From positions 682,001 to 746,000 of the forward strand of contig JAGMWG010000021.1 in assembly GCA_020744225.1 (NCBI GenBank): a DNA stretch of 64,000 nt, in the 5' to 3' direction. Under the pieces are notes generated by a model. It had not been told where the DNA came from. It did not search any database and saw only the letters and a program-made list of their open reading frames with translations. The stretch is from Paraphoma chrysanthemicola (Eukaryota > Ascomycota > Dothideomycetes > Pleosporales > Phaeosphaeriaceae). Numbering within the stretch: the stretch's first letter is position 1; each line of letters opens with the position of its first letter. Below, piece by piece: positions 56,418 through 64,000 of this stretch. A program made the position numbers and the translations under genes.

Positions 56418-57171
56418 AGTATCCACTATGATCTGGCTCATCGACCGTTACATCGTCTATAACTGTTATTTTCGGAAAGCTCAAACGAAACTGATGTCAC
56501 TGTCTCACCGGCCTACGTTGGAAGCGATACAATGTAGGCAAGTGCGATGCCTGCAGCTGCCATAGCGCACGAATAGACGTCATGATCACTCATCATTTCT
56601 AGAACAGCTTCATCATGTTCCTTCAGTCTCATCCTTCCTGTTTATACATAAAGAGGTCTCCGATCTTGGCGTGGTCTGGGTGAGACAAGCGCACTTTGAC
56701 GTCGAACTTCATCGCACATCCACTTCTCTGACTCGCTAAAATATCTCTCCAGTACCTCACACATCGTACGACCGTCCGCAGCTCAGTACCCAGAGCTACC
56801 CACATCATTCTCGTCCCCCACGTGTCTCGTTCGGTAGTCCTTGCTGCCAATCCCCAACTTATACAGGCATAGACAAGCGAACTCAAGACGCTCCGCGGAA
56901 TGTGTTTCACCCTAGAACGGTCGGCCCGAATGGGGCTCGACCGAGACGCTTCCACGAGCATCTTAGACAGCTTACTCGGATCAGGGGTCCATTGAGTGCA
57001 GTCAAGACATGGCAAGCAGTGGGCTCGGTGGCATCGCGGTGTATAAAGGTACCGTGCAAAAGATTCATGGACTTGCTCGGAATGTGACAGCACGATAACA
57101 TCATTCTCAAAAGGACCACATAGTGGTTCGGTGCCCGCGACCTTGTACACGTTAAGAGGAAGTCTAGCATC
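56418..57171. other. Intergenic region upstream of the peroxiredoxin gene
   Basis: Holds the peroxiredoxin promoter. A long minus-strand open frame (56629-57273, first true ATG inside it) overlaps the first peroxiredoxin exon. It has cysteine-bearing, protein-like content but no recognised domain. It may be a chance frame. Confidence 0.4.
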
Positions 57172-59024
57172 ATGAGTGCGCTCGGGAAAGTACGCATTGG
57201 ACATAAGGCACCAGACTTCCATTGCGAGGCTGTCGTTAGGGGTGTAGTTGAAGGCACGTACTTGTCCTTGCACTTGACACCATCAACTGACCAATCTTAA
57301 CAGAAGTCACTTTGAGCACGTACATACGCCCAACCATCAAACCTGGCACAGCGAAACCAGATCTTCCCTGGCTCATCCTCCTCTTCATCCCAGCAGCGTT
57401 CAGCTTCGTCTGCCCGACGGAAGTCCTTGCTTTCCAGAACTGTCTTGACGAGTTCAAGGACCGCAACTGTAGTGTTGTGTTCATCTCAGTCGATACGAAG
57501 CATTCACTGTGGCATTGGCAGAATGTTCCGAGACAGTATGGTGGGCTTGGACAGATTGATATCCCTCTGCTGAGCGATGCCAATCATCGCTTGAGCCGAG
57601 AATACGGAGTGTTGATTGAAGACGAGGGAGTCAGTCTGAGGGGCATGTTCATAATCGATGGCGAAGGTATTGTGCAGCAGGTTAGTGCATTCCATGGACT
57701 CATCCACATGTGCAGAACCGGCTTTAACCCAACATAGATCACACTTAACAACCTCACTGTTGGTCGCAGTGTTCTGGAAGCATTGCGCCTTCTCGAGGCG
57801 TTCCAGGCAGTTGCTAAACATGGAGTCCTGTGTCCGATTGACTGGAAGCCTAGTGGAGATGCTGCTGATACTCTCAACACAATCTCCAACACGCTGGCCG
57901 AGTCGTACGATGAGAGATTGGCCAACCTACAGAAGGACTTTGAAGGGGTGTTGATCACAGACCTTGATGCGAAGCATCAGGCTGGCGACAGTCCCAAAGC
58001 AGATCACCACACTGGTGCCGCGACAACGAGCCACGAAGACGTCTCTAATACCGGCGAGTCAGCCAGCGTACATCCTACCAGATCGCATTCCAGTTCTCAG
58101 CCTCCCACCATCCAAGAAGTCACCTGCGAGCGTCCCAAATTAGTGAGCCCTAATTCCAGCTCCCACAACGATTGCCTCCCACACTTGCCCAGCTCGACCA
58201 ACTCCTACGACTCTATGCGCTCCGTCTCCAACCCTCCAAGCACCGTTGTGACACCCACCATCGCCATCCCGGCCCTGGATGAACGTCAGCCATCCAACTC
58301 CACAGCACGCCACTCGCGAGGTACGTCGTCATCCCGCCGCCGCAAGCCCTTGGATCTGCAGCAGACAAGCTCTCTCTTTGCCCAACCCGCGCCATCATTA
58401 TTCCAATCCCTTCTCCGCACCATGAGCTCCTCGAGCACAAGCACAACTGACTCATCGTCAGGCCGTTCGAGCGTGCCTCCAACGCCAGGCCTCCTCGCGC
58501 GCAGCAGATCAACCAACTCTACGCTCTCGGCAGCGCGCTTGAAAACACACAACACGTACGAAAGTCGCAGGGGAAGCCACGTCGTGCTCGAATTTGCAGA
58601 CCCAACTCTCATTCCCCATGGAAGTCCGCATCCGCTATCAGCACCTATCCCAAGCACTCCGCTCCCGGCTTCCCCTTCTACGGGCCGCAAACCGCCGCCC
58701 TTTCCCCTCAGCCGCGCGTCAAGCTGGCAAGGACCGCACCGCCAGTCTCGCTCCACCAGTAGGGCTAAGAGTCCTTGGGTAAGTAAGGCCACGGACGGCG
58801 CAAAGGATCAGCAGCAGGTGAATGGACGGTCGGAGGCGCCGAGCCAGACGCGTTTGCAAGCGACGTTTGAGACGCTGAAGAAATTTGGTCAGGTGTTGGG
58901 AACGCCGAGGGCGGATTATAGTCCGAGGAAAACTGAGGGCGCGAAGAATGGAATGGATGCCGATAACGATGGCGAGGAGGTCAAGTCGCCGGGATATTTT
59001 GATGTTGTGGTTGACGACGCATGA
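57172..59024 (+). CDS. 2-Cys peroxiredoxin with long disordered C-terminal extension
   Basis: Three exons (57172-57253, 57304-57680, 57738-59024) encode 581 residues. Residues 1-200 are an AhpC/TSA peroxiredoxin: IGHKAPDFHCEAVVRG, then FSFVCPTEVLAFQNCLDEF with peroxidatic C64, SVDTKHSLWHW, IPLLSDANHRLSREYGVL and SLRGMFIIDGEG. The resolving Cys is C185 in HGVLCPIDWKPSGD. The enzyme reduces H2O2 and alkyl peroxides with thioredoxin. The loop before the active site is longer than in typical members (TIKPGTAKPDLPWLILL). The remaining 380 residues are Ser/Thr/Pro-rich without domains, ending in an acidic SPGYFDVVVDDA. Intron 1 starts with GC instead of GT, and the family alignment requires it. Confidence 0.88.
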
Positions 59025-59255
59025 GGGAGAGAATGGGTCATGGGCGAGCATGGTGCAGTCCTGTATCGAACGTATGCCTGTGTATCTCTTTTTATGTCTT
59101 TACCCACTCTCCTAGATGTACTAACAGTTTCGGTTCCGGTTAATGCATGTGTGCGATTTAGATGAATTGAGTAAACATAGATTTTCTACATTATTCTCAT
59201 GTTTAGAAGAAATAAATAGCAAACCACAAATCCAGACACCTCCTTCATGTAGCTC
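59025..59255. other. Convergent 3' flanks
   Basis: Between the peroxiredoxin and the RING gene. AT-rich, no gene seen. Confidence 0.4.
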
Positions 59256-61137
59256 TCAACTCCCCATATGTATCCTGAACCTCTGCTTCACCGCCTTCCT
59301 ACACATCGGACACTTACTCGGCCTGATGGGTAAATGGCTATGCTTGACTGGAATCACTACATCTGCACACCACTGACACATGACCATGTGTCCGCAAGGC
59401 AAGACCGCCGTGTCTGCTAACTGCTGGTAACACACCTGGCACGCGAGCGTCTTGGTCATTTCTTCGTCAGTCATGGGCGGCGGGCGATTTGGCTGGTTGT
59501 CGAGTGTATGTGCAACAGGGGGTTCGCGCGGCGGGACAAAGCCACGCGCAGTCATGCTGTGGCGGGCCGAGGTGATGGCTTCGGAGGCGAGGCGGAGGCG
59601 TTGGAGTTCGGAAGTGATTTGTTGGATCGAGGATTGGATTTGTGTCATTCCTGGGGTGGTGGTGGATGAGGAGGGGCCGAATGAGGAGGAAGGTCTGGGG
59701 TCTGCTTGTTCAGAGCTGGTCTCTTCACGACGTCGTGTGGCTTGTGTTGCTGATTCGAGGATTCGGGCACGGCGTGTCAGGCGCTCGTATTCGCGGATCT
59801 GCTCTCTGAGGGCGAGATCTTCTCTTGAGCGGAACCTGGAAGGCTCGGTCGACGCGAGGCGCGCATACTCTTGGATTGATTCCCGGAGAGCACGATCCCC
59901 ACCCGCATGGGTGTCGGCGGGCGCGGTGGATGTGAGTGGTTGGCTGGGTCCGGCGGTGGTTGTCGGTACAATGGGAGTTTCCCAGAAGAGTCCAGTTTGC
60001 GCCATTTCGTCCAGGGCTGTTCCGGTAACATTGACTGTGGAATGAGGCGAGTCGGGATTCTCAGTCATACTGCGAACTCCATTCTGGCTCTGACGGGGAG
60101 CATAACTCCATACATCTCCCTCCGACTCGAGCTCGTGATGCGTCGCTGACTCGCGCATGACACCCCATAGTAATTGTTCTTCGACTTCTCGTCTTTCTTG
60201 TACTGATAGACGATCGAGAGTCTCTCGTGATGGAGAGAAAACATCGTCGGTTGCGCGTCGTTCTTCAGCCTGCCGGTAACGAGCGTTTGCTCGATTGAAC
60301 ATAGTTGACAACGGCGATTCGTAATCATCTCTTTGTATATCTTCCCGTGTCCCAAACACCCGCGCGAATCGTTCTCGAGCGCGTTGAAGTCGGGCTTCGC
60401 CGCCGTTCAATCGCCGTGGCGGCGCGACAGGCGCAGGCACAGGTTCTAGTTCTGATGCGGGAGCCTCGACAATCGGTTCAGTTTCTTCTGACGGACGTGG
60501 TGTATCATCATCCGAAGCCTCTGCCAAAAGATCATCCAATGCTGATTCCAGCGACTGCTGAGGCTCCTCGGGACTCTCATCTTCTGAAGACAATCTCCTT
60601 CTCCTCAGTCTGTTCTCTGGTCTCCTCGCATCGTTCTCCACGCCGGCCCGAAGCTGATCCAACGTCCGTGGCAGGAAACCTGGGCTGACTTCCTTGAGCG
60701 GCTCGCCCATGACTGGCATACGCTGCTCTGTGCCGTCTTGACGCTTCGCAATCCGATAGCCTTGGTGAAACTCAAACCAGCGCTCTAGAAACTCGGTCTG
60801 GTCAGGTATTACGGGTATCCGTGTTTGCGATGTTGTGAGGGGAGGTTCGGTAGCGGCGAGACGGTTGGTCCAGAACTCTAATCGTGGTTAGTATATGTGC
60901 TGCGGTGTAGTGGTGGTTCTGAGCAAACATACCCTTGCAGAACCAACAGTAGCCTTGCCACCGGGTTCCTCTCTGTACGAAGCCAACGCCGTCAATGTAG
61001 CATCTGTATGTCCTCGAATGCGCTCTCTCGTCCGCACATGCACAGCAATTGAGTGTCGAGGTCAGCCTGCACGAAGTCGCGAGCTTGTGGGGGCAGTGGT
61101 CGTCCAGCCTCGGGCAGTCAGCTGTAAGCGTGCCCAT
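59256..61137 (-). CDS. C-terminal RING finger protein
   Basis: Two exons in transcript order (61137-60933, 60877-59256) with a 55-nt intron encode 608 residues. The N-terminus (MGTLTADCPRLDDHCP) contains two Cys pairs (CCACAD and GYCWFCKEFW) that look like a second metal site. A central acidic and Arg-rich disordered region contains coiled-coil parts (LALREQIREYERLTRRARIL). The RING is at the C-terminus: CQVCYQQLADTAVLPCGHMV, CQWCADVV, then CPMCRKAVKQRF, separated by a longer loop (IPVKHSHLPIRPSK). Likely an E3 ubiquitin ligase; targets unknown. The first exon is needed because the downstream ATG at 60719 lies within conserved-looking sequence (LERWFEFHQGYRIAKRQDG). Confidence 0.82.
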
Positions 61138-61482
61138 TATTGATATACAGTGACACGGAAAGCAATATGGGGCGAGCAGATGATGAACAGATTTATGTGC
61201 GGAGAAGAGCAAGGACGTCAATGCTAGCAAACAATCGTGACTTGTGCACCGAGTGGCGGCATCGACAGCTACATCGGCGTTAAGCCCCAACCCCGGACAT
61301 GGGTGGGGCAGCCGTTGCGGAAGGAGCATGGCGTCCGTCCGTGCCTTGCACTTCCACTATTGTAGCAGACATCCAAATCAGGCACTAGCCTTGCGCACTC
61401 ATGATAGTGACTCTTGCACTTGTATGATCACAGCAGAACAGATCAAGTTCTCTAACTATCAACCCGATCCCGAACATCAATT
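61138..61482. promoter_or_regulatory. Divergent promoter RING gene/Nudix gene
   Basis: 345 bp between two divergent starts. No specific binding site was recognised. Confidence 0.4.
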
Positions 61483-62570
61483 ATGTCAGCCCCAGCATCA
61501 ACACGAGAGCCTTCCCTAGTCCTCACACACTTCCAAACCCAATCCCTGGACACACAGATCAACATACACCTCCCACCAACCATTACGCCCACACAATTCC
61601 TCGCTCTCCTCCCCTCATCCCCATCAGACCCCCCAGCCTTCCAATTCCCTGCCTTGCGCAACTGGCTCGCCAAACTCCTCGCCAACTTCAAGCTCCAAGA
61701 CAACCCAAAGCACCCGTACCATAAGAATCCATACAAGCTCCGTGAAATCGATGTCCAGGCCGTGGATTGGTTCTGGAAGAGCGCAGACGGGAAAAATGGA
61801 AAGTTGGGATTCATGAAGATCCAAGCAAAGATTGAAACAGATGCGTACTTTCATGCCGAGAGCGGGAAGGAGGAAGTGGATTGGGTGCCTGGAGCGGTGT
61901 TTCTGAGGGGTGGAAGTGTTGCCATGTTGGTATGTTCTACCTCTGCCTTGGCGCCACGCGTGAGTGAGGCTGATAAAGCGTGTGTGTATAGATCATCCTA
62001 CAACCCGCTGACGCAAAACACGATGATGAAAAACAAGTCATACTAACTATCCAACCGCGTATCGCGGCGGGGTCGCTTGCGTTCACGGAGATTCCCGCTG
62101 GGATGCTGGATGACGGGACGTTCAAGGGCACGGCTGCGAAGGAGATTGCCGAGGAAGCGAAACTCACCGTCACCGAAGAGGATCTGATCAACATGTCTGA
62201 GATTGCTTTGGCTGATCAAGCACCGGCGCCTTCTGGCGACAGTGAAGCTGAGACAGTGGAAAGTGCAATGTACCCCAGCGTCGGCGCATGTGATGAGTTC
62301 ATCCCGATCATGTTGTGTCAGAAGAGATTGACAAGGCGGCATATGGAGTGGCTGAAAGGTAAGGCGACGGGGCTGAGAGAAGAGGGTGAGAACATTACGT
62401 TGAAGCTTGTGCCGCTTGACCAGGTCTGGAGACAAGCTGGTAGGGATGCAAAGGCTCTGGCTGCTATTGCCTTGTATGTTGGGTTGAAGCGGGAAGGAAA
62501 GATTCCTGAGATGTCGGAAAGGGCTGAGAGTGAGCCCGATGAAGTTGTGCAAGTAGAGCAGGCGAGATGA
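61483..62570 (+). CDS. Nudix hydrolase, ADP-sugar diphosphatase-like
   Basis: Two exons (61483-61929, 61992-62570) encode 341 residues. The Nudix fold is visible: GAVFLRGGSVAMLIILQPAD and QVILTIQPRIAAGSLAFTEI. The Nudix box follows as GMLDDGTFKGTAAKEIAEEA, in which the usual Arg of REUxEE is replaced by Lys (KEIAEE) while both metal-binding glutamates remain. The arrangement resembles eukaryotic nucleoside-diphosphate-sugar hydrolases related to plant NUDX14. These hydrolyse ADP-sugars. The N-terminal 130 residues match the extended N-terminal domain of that subgroup (FPALRNWLAKLLANF). The substrate is inferred from similarity only. Confidence 0.82.
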
Positions 62571-62765
62571 GTGGGTTTCAAAAGCCATAGAAAGGAGTTA
62601 CAATGTGATGACCGAACACACCTCGGCGAAGATATAATTTCATTACAGAACATGAACCATGTGCTCGGCCACCATGAGCCAACGGCGGCAAAAGCGGAGT
62701 GAAATTTTGAGTGCGCTGTATTGAACCTAGATATGAAACGGGTTTTGTCTAATGCGCTTGTATCT

Positions 62766-64000
62766 TCAGCCTACCCTAGCAAACGCTTCCAGCTCCTCGA
62801 CTGGCAGCTCAGAAGCTTCAATGCGTTGTACGTCTTGGTCTTCGTCTTCCGCGATAGTAGCTACACTCCACCGGAGAGTTTGGGCCGAAATTAAGACCCT
62901 CTGGTTTCCTTTACGCACGGTCCACTCCGGCATTGCTTCAGCGTCATGCCTCGTGTTGATATCGATGTCCGATCTGTCGCCGGTAGAGTTCGCCACCTCG
63001 TATGCCTTTACAGCTGCCAACCCACACGCATTTAGATAGGTCGATTTGATGCGCGCCCAGAATCCCGGACGGGGCTCCGGGGATCCCTGCTTGTGGGGGT
63101 ATTCGAAAGTGACACAGAAGTAAATCGGGCTTCCACTATTGATATTAGGGAAGTCCTCTGTAGAAATGCCTCCAACCATGAGCCGGTAGGTGATCTCGGG
63201 CGTCGAGATGAGACTTTGCCCTTCTTCAATTTCATCTGTGATGACATGCTCGTTGTGAGCTCTGTGATACTCGGTGATGTCCTTGCGATGCTGCCTAAGC
63301 AAAGATATGGCCCTGGGCATCTCATCAAATTGGCCTGACAATCTAATTTCGAAAGGACGATCGAGCGTGATGTGGGCCATGAAGACAATGAACATGTCGA
63401 CCGAGGGATCGCCTGGACGATGGCTGCTAAGGGGAGTCGAAGGCAGTCGCTAAGAAGAGTGAAAATCGCGATCGAGTTCTGTACTGCTCTGCTCAACCAG
63501 TGACCCTCAGCAGCCTCGCACATTAAAGCTTCATGATCAGGTGCTTGAGCAAACACCGCGATCCCAGTTTGCACGATTTCGAAGCATTTGGCATGATCGG
63601 GAAGATTGTGGAAGCTGATTCTGTTGCCGGCCGCGGTTACAGTTGGACCTAGAATGTTCATTAGGTCAACTGAAAAGAACATGTAGCGCACGCGCTGACA
63701 ACCGAAAGTTCAAATTCTTACGTCTCCTTGTTGCAGTTTGTCGGACCAGTCGGGGCGATATTTGACCTTCATGTGCTGCATAAGATCCGACAGCGATGCA
63801 GAGAGGGCAGCTGAGCTTGGCCACTTCCAGGAGGACAATTCAAGGACGAGAAGCGCATTCGAGTATAGCTGAATGAGGTTGCCTCCAAAGATACTCGGCA
63901 TGTTCTGTATCAATACTGTTCCGGCTCGGTAAACCCAGTGAGGAGTGACAAATACGTGAATGCCACCGAGACTGACTACCGCCTCCCTACAATATATGTC
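62766..64000 (-). CDS. Partial unknown gene running off the right edge, frame gaps
   Basis: Minus-strand coding content enters from the right edge (first codon at 64000) and stops at 62766. Three blocks are open: 64000-63722 (SIFGGNLIQLYSNALLVLE), 63694-63485 (FHNLPDHAKCFEIVQTG) and 63449-62766 (MFIVFMAHITLDRPFEIRLS). Block 1 and 2 share a frame but are separated by 27 nt with a TGA and GTAAGA...CAG ends. Blocks 2 and 3 differ in frame and join if 35 nt (63484-63450, GTACAG...TAG) are removed. Either these are unusually short introns or the gene is damaged. No domain is recognised. Together the blocks give about 390 residues, 5' end missing. Confidence 0.5.

Noticed and set aside
1..64000. 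tRNA genes, CRISPR arrays, transposases, rRNA
   Set aside because: No tRNA-like T-loop with matching arms, no spaced direct repeats and no transposase or reverse-transcriptase motifs were seen on either strand by eye; a tRNAscan or repeat search would be decisive.

Overview
The window is nuclear DNA of a filamentous ascomycete, most likely a Pezizomycotina of the Dothideomycete type. The main evidence is many short GT-AG introns, mostly 48-95 nt, often with a CTAAC-like branch site just before the acceptor. The gene content agrees: a HET-domain gene, F-box-like 2EXR/DUF7730 genes, an Ecl1-family zinc protein, PEX8, an Ure2-type glutathione transferase and an RRM-PUF protein. No bacterial, plasmid or viral signal was seen. 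Exon joins were built by hand from splice sites and reading phase, and supported by family resemblance where the family is recognised.

Layout. Positions 1-3.8 kb are gene-poor, with only the 3' end of an epoxide hydrolase. From 3.8 to 12.4 kb lie a zinc-dependent polyol-type dehydrogenase, COP9 signalosome subunit 6 and two lineage-restricted proteins. From 14.3 to 21.3 kb is an accessory block: two paralogous F-box-like genes in opposite orientation flank a HET-domain gene. From 21.7 to 33.3 kb lie a glutathione transferase, a small secreted protein with a Kex2-type site, an X-family DNA polymerase, an unknown membrane protein, a DUF4336 protein, exosome subunit RRP45, spliceosomal CWC15 and a CsbD-like stress protein. 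From 34.2 to 38.8 kb is a tandem family of three RING-type genes, only the middle one clearly intact.

From 39.2 to 64 kb the window is mostly core genome: ECL1-like, an EFM3-type lysine methyltransferase, RPS24, VPS72, an RRM-PUF RNA-binding protein, TMEM170, PEX8 with a terminal SKL, a CCCH zinc-finger protein, a 2-Cys peroxiredoxin with an unusually long disordered tail, a second RING protein and a Nudix hydrolase. A partial unknown gene runs off the right edge. Several gene pairs share short divergent promoters: RRP45/CWC15, EFM3/RPS24, TMEM170/PEX8 and RING/Nudix.

The best candidates for new biology are the peroxiredoxin with a roughly 380-residue tail and a GC-AG intron, the decaying RING array, the paralog-HET-paralog block, and several genes whose frames are joined only by a very short gap, which is either a tiny intron or a frameshift. 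No complete new defence or biosynthetic system can be supported from the sequence.
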